A stretch of DNA of 64,000 nucleotides from Commensalibacter papalotli (ex Servin-Garciduenas et al. 2014) (GCF_000527695.1 NZ_ATSX01000001.1:62001-126000), one strand, 5' to 3'; positions 32,304 to 42,492 are shown, counted from the first letter of the stretch. The notes: generated by a model not told the origin, from the sequence alone. Numbers and translations are program-made.

Positions 32304-32343
32304 AGATGTATTCAGTAAGAAGTATCTGGTTTTATATTAGATG
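32295..32343 (+). repeat. Exact 14-bp direct repeat upstream of rpsL
   Basis: TTTTATATTAGATG occurs at 32295-32308 and again at 32330-32343, 35 bp apart. Both contain a -10-like TATATT, so they may be two start sites or a repeated regulator site. AT-rich composition makes chance matches easier, but 14 identical bases in a short gap is unusual. Confidence 0.45.
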
Positions 32344-32422
32344 CAAGAGTGTTGTAAATGACCGTTAAGACAATAGATATAAAATTGCTTAACCTAGAAA
32401 TAGTAAGGATCGGGAAAGGCGA

Positions 32423-32794
32423 ATGCCGACCATTAACCAATTAATCGCTAAAGGCCGCGAACCTGCTGCCAAGCGCAATAAGGTTCCTGCTTTGCAGGGA
32501 TGTCCGCAAAAACGAGGGGTATGTACTCGTGTTTATACAACAACACCTAAGAAGCCTAACTCAGCATTGCGTAAAGTTGCAAAGGTACGTCTGACAAATG
32601 GTTACGAGGTGGTGAGTTATATTCCTGGTGAAGGTCATAACTTGCAAGAACATAGTGTGGTCTTGATACGCGGCGGGCGTGTTAAAGATTTGCCAGGCGT
32701 ACGTTATCATATATTACGTGGTGTTCTGGATACACAAGGTATTGCAAAGAGACGTCAACGTCGTTCTTTGTATGGTGCTAAACGTCCAAAATAA
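32423..32794 (+). CDS. rpsL: 30S ribosomal protein S12
   Basis: S12 sits at the decoding centre and controls accuracy. The 123-aa sequence has the conserved '[20 protein letters not shown]' (residues 27-46) and '[14 protein letters not shown]'. The residues altered in streptomycin-resistant mutants are of the sensitive type: Lys43/Lys44 and Lys88. Asp89 is the usual methylthiolation site. It starts the rpsL-rpsG-tuf unit, 14 bp before rpsG. Confidence 0.98.
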   Translation: MPTINQLIAKGREPAAKRNKVPALQGCPQKRGVCTRVYTTTPKKPNSALRKVAKVRLTNGYEVVSYIPGEGHNLQEHSVVLIRGGRVKDLPGVRYHILRGVLDTQGIAKRRQRRSLYGAKRPK

Positions 32795-32808
32795 GAGGAA
32801 TAACAGGC

Positions 32809-33285
32809 ATGAGTCGCCGACACCGCGCAGTTAAGCGTGAGATACTTCCCGATCCTAAATTTGGTGATATAGTCATCACGCGTTTTATGAATGCGTTGAT
32901 GTACGATGGAAAAAAATCGATTGCTGAAAAAATCGTTTACGGAGCATTGGAAACATTGCGTGCCCGTGGCGGAGCAGAAGCAGATCCAGTGCGTTTATTT
33001 CATGAAGCTTTAGATAACGTAAAGCCAGCTGTAGAAGTTCGTTCTCGCCGTGTAGGTGGTGCAACTTATCAGGTGCCTGTTGAGGTTCGTGCAGATCGAC
33101 GCCAAGCATTGGCCATTCGTTGGTTAATTGATTCGTCTCGTAAACGTGGTGAAAGCACCATGGAAGAAAGACTGTCTAACGAGTTGTTGGATGCTGTGAA
33201 TAATCGTGGATCCGCTGTAAAAAAACGAGAAGATACTCATCGTATGGCTGAAGCAAATAAAGCTTTCAGTCATTATCGCTGGTAA
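32809..33285 (+). CDS. rpsG: 30S ribosomal protein S7
   Basis: S7 nucleates assembly of the 30S head and touches the E-site tRNA. The 158-aa sequence has the typical '[20 protein letters not shown]' start, '[18 protein letters not shown]' in the middle and a C-terminal '[20 protein letters not shown]'. In most proteobacteria fusA follows; here the next gene is tuf, only 68 bp downstream. That short gap has two small stems (33300-33315 and 33322-33337) just before the tuf ribosome-binding site. Confidence 0.98.
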   Translation: MSRRHRAVKREILPDPKFGDIVITRFMNALMYDGKKSIAEKIVYGALETLRARGGAEADPVRLFHEALDNVKPAVEVRSRRVGGATYQVPVEVRADRRQALAIRWLIDSSRKRGESTMEERLSNELLDAVNNRGSAVKKREDTHRMAEANKAFSHYRW

Positions 33286-33353
33286 GTGAACTGAGTTTAG
33301 GTTAACCTTTTAACCGAAGGTCTTGGAAGTGTCCAAGCAAACGGAGAGAGAGA

Positions 33354-34544
33354 ATGGCAAAGGCTAAATTTGAGCGGAATAAACCGCACTGTAATATTGG
33401 TACCATCGGTCACGTCGATCATGGTAAAACTTCATTAACTGCTGCTATTACAAAAGTATTGGCAGAAGTTGGTGGTGCAGAATTTACTGCATACGATATG
33501 ATTGATAAAGCACCTGAAGAACGTGCTCGTGGTATTACCATTTCAACAGCTCATGTTGAATATCAAACTGAAAAACGTCACTATGCTCACGTTGACTGTC
33601 CTGGTCACGCCGATTATGTTAAGAACATGATTACTGGTGCTGCTCAGATGGATGGTGCTATTCTTGTTGTGTCTGCAGCAGATGGTCCAATGCCACAAAC
33701 ACGTGAACATATCTTGTTGGCACGTCAAGTTGGCGTTCCTGCACTTGTTGTTTTCATGAACAAATGTGATCAAGTTGACGATCCAGAGCTTCTTGAATTG
33801 GTTGAAATGGAAATTCGTGAACTTCTTTCTTCATATGATTTCCCTGGTGATGATATCCCCATTATTAAAGGTTCTGCATTGGTAGCACTTGAAGATGGTG
33901 ATGTTGAATTAGGTAAAAACCGTGTTATCGATTTGATGAATGCAGTTGATGAATATATTCCTCAACCAGAACGTCCTATCGATCGTCCATTTTTGATGCC
34001 AATCGAAGATGTGTTCTCTATTTCTGGTCGTGGAACAGTTGTTACAGGTCGTGTAGAGCGCGGTGAAGTTAACGTTGGTGAAGAAGTTGAAATTGTAGGT
34101 ATTCATCCTACAACAAAAACAACTGTTACTGGTGTTGAAATGTTCCGTAAACTTCTTGATCGTGGAGAAGCTGGCGATAATATTGGTGCACTTCTTCGTG
34201 GAACAAAACGTGAAGATGTGGAGCGTGGTCAAGTTCTTGCTAAACCAGGAAGTATTAAACCACACAATAAATTTAAAGCAGAAGCTTATATTCTTACAAA
34301 AGAAGAAGGCGGACGTCATACACCATTCTTTACAAACTATCGTCCTCAGTTCTACTTCCGTACAACTGATGTGACAGGTGTTGTTCATTTACCAGAAGGC
34401 ATTGAAATGGTAATGCCTGGTGATAACGCTGCAATGGATGTTGAATTGATTGCTCCTATTGCTATGGACGAAGGTCTACGCTTCGCTATTCGTGAAGGTG
34501 GACGTACAGTTGGAGCTGGTGTGGTTGCTAAAATCACCGAGTAA
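33354..34544 (+). CDS. tuf: Elongation factor Tu
   Basis: EF-Tu delivers aminoacyl-tRNA to the ribosome. The 396-aa sequence has the GTP-binding motifs GHVDHGKT (19-26), DCPGHADY (81-88) and NKCD (136-139), followed by the two beta-barrel domains with '[15 protein letters not shown]' and the C-terminal '[11 protein letters not shown]'. AGAGAG precedes the ATG. fusA is not upstream, so EF-G must come from elsewhere in the genome. A hairpin follows the stop, then the S10 operon. Confidence 0.98.
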   Translation: MAKAKFERNKPHCNIGTIGHVDHGKTSLTAAITKVLAEVGGAEFTAYDMIDKAPEERARGITISTAHVEYQTEKRHYAHVDCPGHADYVKNMITGAAQMDGAILVVSAADGPMPQTREHILLARQVGVPALVVFMNKCDQVDDPELLELVEMEIRELLSSYDFPGDDIPIIKGSALVALEDGDVELGKNRVIDLMNAVDEYIPQPERPIDRPFLMPIEDVFSISGRGTVVTGRVERGEVNVGEEVEIVGIHPTTKTTVTGVEMFRKLLDRGEAGDNIGALLRGTKREDVERGQVLAKPGSIKPHNKFKAEAYILTKEEGGRHTPFFTNYRPQFYFRTTDVTGVVHLPEGIEMVMPGDNAAMDVELIAPIAMDEGLRFAIREGGRTVGAGVVAKITE

Positions 34545-34564
34545 CTCGTAGCTCACTAAGTTTG

Positions 34565-34626
34565 GATTCTCAGTCAGTTTTCTGGCTGGGAATCTTGTTG
34601 CTATTAGGGTCTGGCTTTTTAGATCC
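34565..34626 (+). terminator. Putative terminator/attenuator after tuf
   Basis: GATTCTCAGTCAG (34565-34577) pairs with CTGGCTGGGAATC (34582-34594) across a TTTT loop, 13 bp with two G-U pairs. A second stem, 34607-34612 with 34621-34626 (GGGTCT/AGATCC), follows. There is no long T run, so partial termination is likely and rpsJ may be read through or have its own start. Confidence 0.5.
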
Positions 34627-34651
34627 GTTATTATGATTAGGCAAATAGAAA

Positions 34652-34960
34652 ATGGAAAGCCAAAATATCCGTATTCGCCTGAAAGCTTACGATTACAGAG
34701 TGCTTGACAATAGCACTAAAGAAATTGTAAATACAGCGAAGCGTACGGGGGCGCAGGTAAGAGGACCAATTCCTTTACCAACGCGTATTGAACGGTTTAC
34801 AGTTAACCGTTCTCCTCATATCGATAAGAAGAGTCGTGAACAGTTCGAAATTAGAACTCACCGACGTTTGTTAGATATTGTTGAGCCTAACCCGCAGACC
34901 GTGGATGCTCTCATGAAACTTGACCTCGCCGCTGGCGTGGATGTCGAGATAAAGCTATAA
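34652..34960 (+). CDS. rpsJ: 30S ribosomal protein S10
   Basis: S10 is a head protein of the 30S subunit and, as NusE, a partner of NusB in transcription antitermination. At 102 aa it has the standard '[20 protein letters not shown]', the loop '[24 protein letters not shown]' (given in part) and '[12 protein letters not shown]'. It opens the S10 operon, 10 bp before rplC. Confidence 0.97.
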   Translation: MESQNIRIRLKAYDYRVLDNSTKEIVNTAKRTGAQVRGPIPLPTRIERFTVNRSPHIDKKSREQFEIRTHRRLLDIVEPNPQTVDALMKLDLAAGVDVEIKL

Positions 34961-34970
34961 GGTCCAGACG

Positions 34971-35660
34971 ATGCGTACAGGATTGATCGCAAAAAAGTTG
35001 GGGATGACCCGACTATTTAAAGAGGACGGCACTCATGTGCCAGTCACTGTATTGCACTTAGATGAAGTGCAAGTAGTAGATACTCGTACACAAGACCGTG
35101 ACGGCTATACAGCTGTTCAGCTAGGTATTGGTAAAGCTAAAGTTAAGAATGTTAGTCAGCCAAACCGTGGTCACTTTGCACGAGTAAAAGTTGAGCCAAA
35201 ACAGAAGCTTGTTGAATTTAGAGTTTCAGAAGATGCTTTACTTGAATCAGGGTCAGCATTGACTGCAGCTCATTTTGTGGCTGGTCAAAAAGTTGACGTA
35301 ACGGGAACCAGTAAAGGTAAAGGTTTTGCTGGTGCGATGAAACGTTGGAATTTCCGTGGTTTGGAAGCGACCCATGGTGTTTCAGTTAGTCACCGTTCTC
35401 ATGGTTCTACGGGTAATCGTCAAGATCCTGGTAAAACTTTTAAAAATAAGAAGATGGCAGGACATTTGGGTGATGAAAGAGTCACTACTCAAAATTTAGA
35501 AGTCGCTGCTGTAGATGTTGAGAAAAATTTGATCATGATAAAAGGTTCAGTGCCTGGTGCAAAGAATGGCTTTGTCCTCGTACGTGATGCGATCAAGAAA
35601 GCCCGTCATGCGGATGCACCGTTTCCTGCTGCATTAGCTACGGTTGCAGAGAAAGGTTGA
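34971..35660 (+). CDS. rplC: 50S ribosomal protein L3
   Basis: L3 binds near the 3' end of 23S rRNA and reaches the peptidyl-transferase centre with its long loop. The 229-aa sequence has the '[20 protein letters not shown]' start, the basic loop '[20 protein letters not shown]' and '[10 protein letters not shown]'; the glutamine in 'NRQDPGK' is the PrmB methylation position in E. coli. The stop is 5 bp before the chosen rplD ATG. Confidence 0.97.
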   Translation: MRTGLIAKKLGMTRLFKEDGTHVPVTVLHLDEVQVVDTRTQDRDGYTAVQLGIGKAKVKNVSQPNRGHFARVKVEPKQKLVEFRVSEDALLESGSALTAAHFVAGQKVDVTGTSKGKGFAGAMKRWNFRGLEATHGVSVSHRSHGSTGNRQDPGKTFKNKKMAGHLGDERVTTQNLEVAAVDVEKNLIMIKGSVPGAKNGFVLVRDAIKKARHADAPFPAALATVAEKG

Positions 35661-35665
35661 GGGAA

Positions 35666-36280
35666 ATGGATCTAGAAATCAAAACCCTCGATAATGGAAG
35701 TGTTGGTAATATCACTCTTCCTGCAGAGTTGTTCGAAATTCAACCTCGTGCTGATATCATGGCGAGAGTTGTTCATTGGCAGCTTGCAAAACGTCGTGCT
35801 GGTACGCATAAAGTTAAGGGTCGTGCCGAAGTTTCAGGAACTAAAAAGAAACCTTTCCGTCAAAAAGGTACAGGTAATGCTCGTCAAGGTTCATTACGTG
35901 GTCCGCATTTTCGTACTGGTGGTGTAGTTCATGGTCCTGTTGTTCGTGATCACGGATATGATCTCCCTAAGAAAGTAAGAACGTTAGGTTTAATTTCTGC
36001 TTTATCTCAGAAATTATCAGAAGGTAAGTTGGTCATTCTTGATCAAGCTAGTGGTGTTGCTAAGACTTCTGAATTGGCTGCCAAATTAAAAGTTCTCGGT
36101 TGGACTTCTGCCTTAATTGTGGATACAACCGTTGATGAAAATTTCGGTCATGCAATAAGAAATATTCATTCAGTAGATATCCTTCCGACGATTGGTGCTA
36201 ATGTTTATGATATTTTAAATCATGATGTATTGGCAATTACTCGTGCTGCAGTTGATGGGTTGAAGGAGCGCTTAGTATGA
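35666..36280 (+). CDS. rplD: 50S ribosomal protein L4
   Basis: L4 lines the exit tunnel and, in gammaproteobacteria, represses the S10 operon. The frame is open from a TTG at 35657, but I chose the ATG at 35666 (204 aa) because GAAAGG lies 9 bases before it and '[14 protein letters not shown]' is a usual N-terminus. The tunnel loop '[20 protein letters not shown]' is intact. The last codons overlap the ATG of rplW by 4 bp. Confidence 0.95.
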   Translation: MDLEIKTLDNGSVGNITLPAELFEIQPRADIMARVVHWQLAKRRAGTHKVKGRAEVSGTKKKPFRQKGTGNARQGSLRGPHFRTGGVVHGPVVRDHGYDLPKKVRTLGLISALSQKLSEGKLVILDQASGVAKTSELAAKLKVLGWTSALIVDTTVDENFGHAIRNIHSVDILPTIGANVYDILNHDVLAITRAAVDGLKERLV

Positions 36281-36612
36281 CAAATATTCTAGCTCTTCGT
36301 CGCAAAGCGGAGACAATGTCTCGTGAAGCGATGTTTAATATTATTCGTGCGCCTTTAATTACAGAAAAAGCAACGATGTTATCTGAAAAAAATCAGGTTG
36401 CTTTTAAAGTAGCTCCAAATGCAACGAAAACACAAATTAAAGTGGCAATAGAAACTTTATTTGGTGTTAAAGTTCTTGGTGTGAATACTCTTGTTTTAAA
36501 GGGTAAAACGAAGAAGTTTAAAGGTCGTTTAGGGCGCCGTTCTGATATTAAAAAAGCGTTTGTTCAGCTTGCTGAGGGTCAATCAATTGATTTGACCACT
36601 AAGCTGTCTTAA
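36277..36612 (+). CDS. rplW: 50S ribosomal protein L23
   Basis: L23 sits at the tunnel exit and docks trigger factor and SRP. The product is 111 aa, a little longer than the usual ~100, because of an N-terminal stretch '[19 protein letters not shown]' before the conserved '[14 protein letters not shown]'. The first ATG overlaps the rplD stop as ATGA, which supports it; an internal ATG (residue 14) is an alternative. The tail '[20 protein letters not shown]' is typical. Confidence 0.95.
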   Translation: MTNILALRRKAETMSREAMFNIIRAPLITEKATMLSEKNQVAFKVAPNATKTQIKVAIETLFGVKVLGVNTLVLKGKTKKFKGRLGRRSDIKKAFVQLAEGQSIDLTTKLS

Positions 36613-36629
36613 ACGTAAGGTAGGAATTA

Positions 36630-37460
36630 ATGGCATTAAAGCATTTTAATCCAGTTACTCCAAGTCTTCGCGGCACGATTTTAATCGATCGTAAGGAGCT
36701 TTGGAAAGGAAAGCCAGTTAAAACGCTTACCGAAGGTAAGAATAAAACTGGTGGTCGTAATAATAATGGTCGTATTACCTCTCGTTTTATTGGTGGTGGA
36801 CATAAACAATCTTATCGTTACGTTGATTTTAAACGTCGTAAGTTTGATATGCCTGCAACTGTTGAACGTTTAGAATACGATCCAAACCGCACAGCCTTCA
36901 TTGCTTTAATTAAGTATGAAGATGGTGAGTTGTCTTATATTTTAGCTCCACAACGCTTAAAAGTTGGTGACGTTGTTATCGCTGGTCAACGTGTAGACGT
37001 TAAGCCAGGTAATGCAATGCCTTTAGCTGCTATTCCTGTTGGAACTATTGTGCATAATATTGAGCTTAAAGAGGGTGCTGGTGGTAAACTGGTTCGTTCT
37101 GCTGGAACATATGCACAATTGGTTGGTAAAGACGCTGGTTACGCACAAATTAAATTGCAATCGAATGAATTGCGTTTGGTTCGTGGTGAATGTATGGCAA
37201 CTGTTGGCGCAGTATCAAATCCAGATAATATGAACCAACATTTTGGTAAAGCTGGCCGTACTCGTTGGAAAGGACGTCGTCCTCATAACCGTGGTGTTGT
37301 AATGAACCCGGTTGACCATCCACATGGTGGTGGTGAAGGTCGTACTTCAGGTGGACGTCATCCTGTTACTCCATGGGGTAAACCAACTAAAGGTTATAAA
37401 ACTAGAGTCAATAAGCGTACGGATAGCTTAATTATCCGTCGTCGTAAGACAGGTAAATAA
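36630..37460 (+). CDS. rplB: 50S ribosomal protein L2
   Basis: L2 is needed for subunit joining and peptidyl transfer. The 276-aa sequence has '[20 protein letters not shown]', then the SH3-like domain, and the conserved C-terminal '[20 protein letters not shown]' with the catalytically important His. It lies 17 bp after rplW and 15 bp before rpsS. Confidence 0.98.
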   Translation: MALKHFNPVTPSLRGTILIDRKELWKGKPVKTLTEGKNKTGGRNNNGRITSRFIGGGHKQSYRYVDFKRRKFDMPATVERLEYDPNRTAFIALIKYEDGELSYILAPQRLKVGDVVIAGQRVDVKPGNAMPLAAIPVGTIVHNIELKEGAGGKLVRSAGTYAQLVGKDAGYAQIKLQSNELRLVRGECMATVGAVSNPDNMNQHFGKAGRTRWKGRRPHNRGVVMNPVDHPHGGGEGRTSGGRHPVTPWGKPTKGYKTRVNKRTDSLIIRRRKTGK

Positions 37461-37475
37461 AGGGGCGAATAAAAG

Positions 37476-37754
37476 ATGGCAAGATCCGTCTGGAAAGGCC
37501 CGTTTGTAGACGGGTATTTATTAAACAAAGCTGAAGCAGCTCGTGCTTCTGGTCGTAATGATGTGATTAAGATTTGGTCACGCCGCTCAACCATTTTACC
37601 ACAATTTGTTGGTTTGGTTTTCGGTGTTTACAATGGTCACAAATTTTTGCCAGTGCAAGTAAGTGAAAATATGGTAGGTCACAAATTTGGTGAATTTTCT
37701 CCTACACGTACTTACAATGGGCATGCTGCAGATAAGAAAGCAAAGCGGGGCTAG
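37476..37754 (+). CDS. rpsS: 30S ribosomal protein S19
   Basis: S19 forms a head complex with S13 near the A-site. The 92-aa sequence has '[20 protein letters not shown]', '[15 protein letters not shown]' and the C-terminal '[20 protein letters not shown]'. It lies 2 bp before rplV, suggesting coupled translation. Confidence 0.97.
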   Translation: MARSVWKGPFVDGYLLNKAEAARASGRNDVIKIWSRRSTILPQFVGLVFGVYNGHKFLPVQVSENMVGHKFGEFSPTRTYNGHAADKKAKRG

Positions 37755-37756
37755 TT

Positions 37757-38152
37757 ATGAGTAAACCAAAGCATCCACGTGCACTTTCTGAGAACGAAGC
37801 TCAAGCAGTTGGTCGTAATATCAGAACTAGTCCACGTAAATTGAACTTAGTTGCAGGTTTAATTCGTAATGAACCTGTATCTCAAGCATTAGCAAAACTA
37901 AGTTTCTCAAAACGTAGAATTGCTCAGCAAGTAAAAACGATACTTGAAAGTGCGATTGCTAACGCAGAGAATAACCACCAGCTTGACGTTGATCGTTTGG
38001 TCGTGTCACGTGCTGAAGTTGGTAAAGCAATGGTTATGCGTCGTTTTCATGCAAGAGGTCGTGGACGTTCCGCACAAATCGAGAAATTCTTTAGTCATAT
38101 AAAGATAGTAGTTGCCGAACGTGAAGACAACGATGAAGGAAAGGCTGCATAA
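37757..38152 (+). CDS. rplV: 50S ribosomal protein L22
   Basis: L22 lines the tunnel constriction with L4; its beta-hairpin loop binds macrolide-affected regions. At 131 aa it shows '[18 protein letters not shown]' near the N-terminus and the hairpin '[20 protein letters not shown]'. It has a longer C-terminal acidic tail ([10 protein letters not shown]) than E. coli L22, common in alphaproteobacteria. It is 2 bp before rpsC. Confidence 0.97.
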   Translation: MSKPKHPRALSENEAQAVGRNIRTSPRKLNLVAGLIRNEPVSQALAKLSFSKRRIAQQVKTILESAIANAENNHQLDVDRLVVSRAEVGKAMVMRRFHARGRGRSAQIEKFFSHIKIVVAEREDNDEGKAA

Positions 38153-38154
38153 TA

Positions 38155-38832
38155 ATGGGTCAAAAAGTAAATCCAATTGGTTTGCGTCTAGGCATTAATC
38201 GCACTTGGGATAGTCGTTGGTATGCTGATCAAGATTATACCAGATTATTATTCGAAGATTTTAAGCTTCGTGAATTTTTGCGTAAAAAATTAGCAGGTGC
38301 AGGCGTTTCTCGCGTAGTTATCGAACGCCCTGCTAAAAAACCTCGTGTTACGATTTATGCAGCTCGCCCTGGTATTGTTATCGGTAAAAAAGGTCAAGAT
38401 ATCGACAGTTTGCGTAAAGAATTGGCAGCAATGGCAAAAGCAGATGTTGCTTTAAACATTGTCGAAATTCGCAAGCCTGAGATTGATGCTACTTTAGTTG
38501 CTGAAAATATTGCACAACAACTAGAAAGACGTGTTGCTTTCCGTCGTGCTATGAAACGTGCTGTGCAATCAGCAATGCGTTTAGGTGCACAAGGTATTCG
38601 TATTAATTGTAGTGGTCGTTTAGGTGGCGCTGAAATTGCTCGCGTAGAATGGTATCGTGAAGGACGTGTTCCTTTGCATACTCTGAGAGCAGATATTGAT
38701 TACGGTGTAGCTGCAGCACAAACTACATATGGTAAATGTGGAGTGAAGGTTTGGATCTTTAAGGGCGAAATTATGGCTCATGATCCTTCAGCCCAAGATC
38801 GCCGTGCTGCTGATCAAGTTCCACAACGGTAA
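38155..38832 (+). CDS. rpsC: 30S ribosomal protein S3
   Basis: S3 shapes the mRNA entry channel with helicase activity shared with S4. The 225-aa product has '[20 protein letters not shown]', the KH-domain motif '[20 protein letters not shown]' and the C-terminal '[17 protein letters not shown]'. A 62-bp gap follows before rplP, wider than the other joints nearby, but it has no clear terminator. Confidence 0.98.
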   Translation: MGQKVNPIGLRLGINRTWDSRWYADQDYTRLLFEDFKLREFLRKKLAGAGVSRVVIERPAKKPRVTIYAARPGIVIGKKGQDIDSLRKELAAMAKADVALNIVEIRKPEIDATLVAENIAQQLERRVAFRRAMKRAVQSAMRLGAQGIRINCSGRLGGAEIARVEWYREGRVPLHTLRADIDYGVAAAQTTYGKCGVKVWIFKGEIMAHDPSAQDRRAADQVPQR

Positions 38833-38894
38833 TTGATTTATTTGAGTTTAGTAGTTATACATACAACTATTACAACGCATGAGGATATTAAATA

Positions 38895-39311
38895 ATGCTA
38901 TCTCCGCGGCGGACTAAGTTCCGCAAAGCTCATAAAGGTCGTATTCACGGCAATGCGAAGGGTGGAACAGAGTTAAATTTTGGAACCTATGGTCTGAAAG
39001 CTTTGCAACCTGAACGTATTACTGCACGTCAAATTGAAGCTTCTCGTCGTGCGATTACTCGTGCTATGAAGCGTATGGGGCGTGTATGGATTCGTGTATT
39101 TCCAGATCTTCCTGTTTCTAGTAAACCTGCAGAAGTTCGTATGGGATCTGGTAAAGGATCTCCTGAATTTTGGGTTGCTCGAGTCAAACCAGGTCGTATT
39201 TTGTTCGAAATTGAAGGTGTTTCACCTGAAATAGCTAAAGAAGCACTAACACTTGGTGCTGCTAAGCTTCCAATTAAAACAAAATTTATAACCCGTATTG
39301 GGGAGGCCTAA
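38895..39311 (+). CDS. rplP: 50S ribosomal protein L16
   Basis: L16 helps place the A-site tRNA and organises 23S helices near the peptidyl-transferase centre. The 138-aa sequence has '[20 protein letters not shown]', '[20 protein letters not shown]' and '[20 protein letters not shown]', including the arginine that is hydroxylated in some bacteria. GAGGA precedes the ATG. rpmC follows after 3 bp. Confidence 0.98.
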   Translation: MLSPRRTKFRKAHKGRIHGNAKGGTELNFGTYGLKALQPERITARQIEASRRAITRAMKRMGRVWIRVFPDLPVSSKPAEVRMGSGKGSPEFWVARVKPGRILFEIEGVSPEIAKEALTLGAAKLPIKTKFITRIGEA

Positions 39312-39314
39312 AGA

Positions 39315-39551
39315 ATGGCAAAGGCATTAAAGCCAGCTGATCTTCGCGTCAAAACCATTGATGAACTGAAAACGCTTCTTGTTGATTTAAGACGTGAACA
39401 GTTCAACTTGCGTTTTCAACGTGCGACAGGTCAAAATGAAGGTGTCAGCCGTGTTGGTGTAATTCGTCGCGATATCGCACGTATTAAAACGGTTATGGTT
39501 GAATTAAACAAAAACGCCGTGGGTGCAACTGCATCCACCAGCAAGTCCTAA
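39315..39551 (+). CDS. rpmC: 50S ribosomal protein L29
   Basis: L29 is a small helical protein by the tunnel exit next to L23. The 78-aa product has the signature '[19 protein letters not shown]' followed by '[15 protein letters not shown]', and a short Ala/Thr/Ser tail longer than in E. coli (63 aa). It lies between rplP and rpsQ in normal order. Confidence 0.96.
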   Translation: MAKALKPADLRVKTIDELKTLLVDLRREQFNLRFQRATGQNEGVSRVGVIRRDIARIKTVMVELNKNAVGATASTSKS

Positions 39552-39565
39552 GGAGTTCGTGGGCA

Positions 39566-39844
39566 ATGCCAAGGCGCGTTCTTACTGGTCGGGTGACAAG
39601 CGATAAAATGGACAAAACAGTGACAGTGCTGGTTGTTCGTCGTGTTATGCATCCGCTTTATAAAAAATTCATTCGTCGTTCAAAAAAATATGCGGCGCAT
39701 GATGAATTAAATGAATGTAAAATTGGGGATACGGTTCGTATTATCGAATCGCCTCCAATATCAAAAAGAAAATCATGGGCTGTGACTACACGCAATGGTG
39801 CTCCTCTCGGGGCAACTGAGCAAGTATCCAGCGTTGAAGTTTAA
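39566..39844 (+). CDS. rpsQ: 30S ribosomal protein S17
   Basis: S17 is a primary binder of the 16S 5' domain. The 92-aa product has '[20 protein letters not shown]' and '[19 protein letters not shown]', the classical OB-fold signature. The protein begins MPRR, a usual alphaproteobacterial variant. GGAG precedes the start. Confidence 0.97.
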   Translation: MPRRVLTGRVTSDKMDKTVTVLVVRRVMHPLYKKFIRRSKKYAAHDELNECKIGDTVRIIESPPISKRKSWAVTTRNGAPLGATEQVSSVEV

Positions 39845-39857
39845 GGGAGGCTAAGAC

Positions 39858-40226
39858 ATGATCCATCCCGAGACCAACCTTACAGTGGCTGATAATTCAG
39901 GCGCAAGAGAGGTGCAGTGCATTAAGGTACTGGGCGGTTCAAAGCGGAAAACTGCTTCGGTCGGCGACGTGATTGTCGTTTCCGTCAAAGAGGCTATTCC
40001 TCGTGGAAAAGTAAAAAAAGGTGAGGTTCATCAAGCTGTAATCGTGCGTACAAGTTATCCTGTACGTCGTGCTGATGGCACATCTATTCGTTTTGATAAA
40101 AATGCAGCTGTGCTGATTAATAAACAAAGCGAACCTATCGGAACACGTATCTTTGGCCCAGTGGTCAGAGAATTGCGTGCTCGTAAGTTTATGAAAATTA
40201 TCTCCTTAGCTCCGGAGGTTCTATAA
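39858..40226 (+). CDS. rplN: 50S ribosomal protein L14
   Basis: L14 lies at the subunit interface and binds RsfS in resting cells. The 122-aa sequence begins '[20 protein letters not shown]' and shows '[20 protein letters not shown]' and '[20 protein letters not shown]'. Its last base is the first base of the rplX ATG (TAATG). Confidence 0.98.
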   Translation: MIHPETNLTVADNSGAREVQCIKVLGGSKRKTASVGDVIVVSVKEAIPRGKVKKGEVHQAVIVRTSYPVRRADGTSIRFDKNAAVLINKQSEPIGTRIFGPVVRELRARKFMKIISLAPEVL

Positions 40227-40546
40227 TGGCTGCACGCATAAAGAAAGGTGATCAAGTTATCGTGATCACTGGCCCTTATAAAGGGGTTAAAGGGGAAGTT
40301 CTTTCTGTTCTTCCTGAAGAAGATAAGGCTGTTGTGCGCGGTGTTGCAATTGCAAAACACCACAAGAAGCCTTCCCGTATGGGTGAACCTGGTGGGATTA
40401 TTGAACGTGAAAAACCTGTTCATTTGTCTAACCTGAAGCTCGTTGATCCAAAATCTGGAAAACCAACACGGGTTGGTTTTAGAGTTCTAGAAGATGGTCG
40501 TAAAGTCCGTATCGCCAAAGCTACTGGCGAAGTGATTGAAAGTTAG
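40226..40546 (+). CDS. rplX: 50S ribosomal protein L24
   Basis: L24 starts 50S assembly by binding the 23S 5' end. The 106-aa product has the KOW motif '[20 protein letters not shown]' and the insert '[20 protein letters not shown]'. It overlaps rplN by one base and precedes rplE by 11 bp. Confidence 0.97.
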   Translation: MAARIKKGDQVIVITGPYKGVKGEVLSVLPEEDKAVVRGVAIAKHHKKPSRMGEPGGIIEREKPVHLSNLKLVDPKSGKPTRVGFRVLEDGRKVRIAKATGEVIES

Positions 40547-40557
40547 GAGAGAGAGGA

Positions 40558-41127
40558 ATGTCAGAAAATACTCAAACAGCTTCTGAAGCACGCCTTTATA
40601 CTCTCTATAAAAACGAGTTTCGCAAAAGCCTACGTGAACAGTTCTCATATAAAAATGAGATGCAAATACCGCGCCTAGAAAAAATCGTTTTGAATATGGG
40701 TGTTGGTGAAGCTGCTGCTGATCAAAAAAAATTAGATGCTGCAACTGAAGAAATGACCTTGATTGCTGGTCAAAAAGCAGTTAAAACACTTAGTAAGAAA
40801 GCTATTGCTGGCTTCAAGATACGTGCTGGTTTGCCAATTGGTTGTAAAGTTACATTACGTAGTCGTCGTATGTATGAATTCTTAGATCGTTTGGTGACAA
40901 TTGCATTGCCTCGTGTTCGTGACTTTAGGGGTTTACCTGCGAACAAAGGTTTTGATGGTCATGGTAACTTTGCAATGGGTTTGAAAGAACAAATCGTATT
41001 TCCTGAAATCGTTTATGACAAAGTAGACGAAGTTCGTGGTATGGATGTTATTTTCGTGACCTCTGCTAAAACAAATGAAGAAGCTAAAGCTTTATTAAAA
41101 GCTTTCTCTCTTCCTTTCGTTGGCTAA
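40558..41127 (+). CDS. rplE: 50S ribosomal protein L5
   Basis: L5 holds 5S rRNA in the central protuberance and contacts the P-site tRNA and S13. The 189-aa sequence has '[20 protein letters not shown]', '[20 protein letters not shown]' and '[20 protein letters not shown]'. A 106-bp gap with a strong hairpin separates it from rpsN, unusual inside the spc operon. Confidence 0.98.
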   Translation: MSENTQTASEARLYTLYKNEFRKSLREQFSYKNEMQIPRLEKIVLNMGVGEAAADQKKLDAATEEMTLIAGQKAVKTLSKKAIAGFKIRAGLPIGCKVTLRSRRMYEFLDRLVTIALPRVRDFRGLPANKGFDGHGNFAMGLKEQIVFPEIVYDKVDEVRGMDVIFVTSAKTNEEAKALLKAFSLPFVG

Positions 41128-41144
41128 GAACTGGTTCTTTTCGC

Positions 41145-41172
41145 TGCAAGGTGAATTAAATATCACCTTGCA
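41145..41172 (+). promoter_or_regulatory. 10-bp hairpin between rplE and rpsN
   Basis: TGCAAGGTGA (41145-41154) pairs exactly with TCACCTTGCA (41163-41172) around an 8-base loop. It is followed by AATTTGTTTATTTTGG, which is T-rich but broken. In E. coli, S8 controls the spc mRNA near the L5 start; a similar control, partial termination or processing is possible here. Confidence 0.5.
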
Positions 41173-41233
41173 AATTTGTTTATTTTGGAAAACGGTCGAA
41201 AGTTTCGACAGGTTCCGGAGGGTAAAATAAAGC

Positions 41234-41539
41234 ATGGCAAAAACTTCCGCCATCCATCGTAATGCGAAGCGTGCAAATATGTCTGCGCGTGATAAAACAA
41301 AACGCATTGCATTAAAAAATATAGTCATGGATAGAAGTCTGCCCGTTGAAGATCGTTTCGATGCTTCTTTGAAATTGGCAAAACTTCCACGTAACGGTTC
41401 TCGTACAAGAGTGCGTTTGCGCTGTAAATTAACAGGCCGTTCTCGTGGTAACTATCGTAAATTCGAGCTATGCCGTATTGCATTGCGCGAACTCGCATCT
41501 ACTGGGCAAATACCCGGTATGGTTAAGTCAAGTTGGTAA
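41234..41539 (+). CDS. rpsN: 30S ribosomal protein S14 (zinc-free form)
   Basis: S14 is a late head-assembly protein. The 101-aa product has '[20 protein letters not shown]' and the C-terminal '[20 protein letters not shown]', and lacks the C-x2-C zinc motif of the short type, as expected for proteobacteria. GGAGGG lies 9-10 bases before the ATG. rpsH follows after 10 bp. Confidence 0.97.
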   Translation: MAKTSAIHRNAKRANMSARDKTKRIALKNIVMDRSLPVEDRFDASLKLAKLPRNGSRTRVRLRCKLTGRSRGNYRKFELCRIALRELASTGQIPGMVKSSW

Positions 41540-41549
41540 GGGGCTGTAG

Positions 41550-41948
41550 ATGTCATTATCTGATCCATTAGGTGATATGCTCACCCGTATTCGTAATGCG
41601 CAATCTGCTCGTCACTCTTCTTGTGTGGCGCCAGCTTCTAATCTAAGACTTAATGTTTTAGAAGCGTTGAAACGTGAAGGTTATATTCGCGGTTACAAAA
41701 AAGAAGAATTGCGTAAAGGTATTAGTCAACTTCATATTGAATTGAAATACTCTGACGGTGAACCTGTAATTAAAGAAATTCAAAGAGTTTCAAAACCAGG
41801 CCGTCGTGTATATTCTAAAATCAAAGAATTGCCACGTGTTTATGGTGGTCTTGGCGTATCTATTCTTTCAACACCTTGTGGTGTTTTATCTGATGTTGAA
41901 GCTCGCGCTGCTAATGTTGGTGGCGAAGTTCTTTGTCGTGTATTCTAA
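41550..41948 (+). CDS. rpsH: 30S ribosomal protein S8
   Basis: S8 organises the central domain of 16S rRNA and in E. coli represses the spc operon. The 132-aa sequence begins '[20 protein letters not shown]' and ends with '[20 protein letters not shown]', the RNA-binding segment. It is 10 bp before rplF. Confidence 0.98.
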   Translation: MSLSDPLGDMLTRIRNAQSARHSSCVAPASNLRLNVLEALKREGYIRGYKKEELRKGISQLHIELKYSDGEPVIKEIQRVSKPGRRVYSKIKELPRVYGGLGVSILSTPCGVLSDVEARAANVGGEVLCRVF

Positions 41949-41958
41949 GGGGGATTAA

Positions 41959-42492
41959 ATGTCACGTGTAGGCAAAAACCCTGTACAGATTCCACAAGGG
42001 GTAGAAGTTTCTTTAGCAAATGGTGTGATGACAGTAAAAGGGAAAAGAGGTGCTTTATCTATTCCTGTTTCTGAACATGTTGATGCTAAAATCGAAAATA
42101 GCCAAGTTGTTGTTGCGCCAAAAGGTAAAGCTATCATCGCTCGTGCGATGTGGGGAACAACTAGAGCTTTAATAGCAAATATGGTTCATGGAGTTTCTGA
42201 AGGTTATACTAAAACTTTAGAAATTACAGGAACAGGTTTTCGTGCATCTGTTCAAGGTTCAAACTTGGTTATGAATCTTGGGTATTCTCACGATATTGTT
42301 TATCCAATTCCAGCTGATATTAAAATTACAACACCTCGTCCAACCGCAGTAACGGTTGACGGGAATGATAAGCAACGTGTTGGTCAGGTTGCTTTAGACA
42401 TTCGTAATTTTAGGAAGCCTGAGCCTTATAAAGGTAAGGGTGTTCGTTATGATAATGAAGTCATACGTCGCAAAGAAGGCAAGAAGAAATAA
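41959..42492 (+). CDS. rplF: 50S ribosomal protein L6
   Basis: L6 supports the sarcin-ricin loop region. The 177-aa product begins '[20 protein letters not shown]' and has the C-terminal signature '[20 protein letters not shown]'. Its stop overlaps the rplR ATG by one base. Confidence 0.98.
   Translation: MSRVGKNPVQIPQGVEVSLANGVMTVKGKRGALSIPVSEHVDAKIENSQVVVAPKGKAIIARAMWGTTRALIANMVHGVSEGYTKTLEITGTGFRASVQGSNLVMNLGYSHDIVYPIPADIKITTPRPTAVTVDGNDKQRVGQVALDIRNFRKPEPYKGKGVRYDNEVIRRKEGKKK

Larger units (their letters stand above)
32015..32422 (+). other. 408-bp gap between rpoC and rpsL
   Basis: There is no coding frame or tRNA here. The first third holds three hairpins, the last third a candidate promoter with an exact 14-bp repeat (listed separately). 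Between them, about 32170-32220, an AT-rich compound stem is possible: AATTTGC at 32166-32172 with GCAAATT at 32200-32206, and an AAGATAA/TTATCTT stem inside. Confidence 0.6.

Noticed and set aside
37394-37594. Minus-strand frame over rplB and rpsS
   Set aside because: It spans two well-supported genes and their junction in the opposite direction with no coding evidence.
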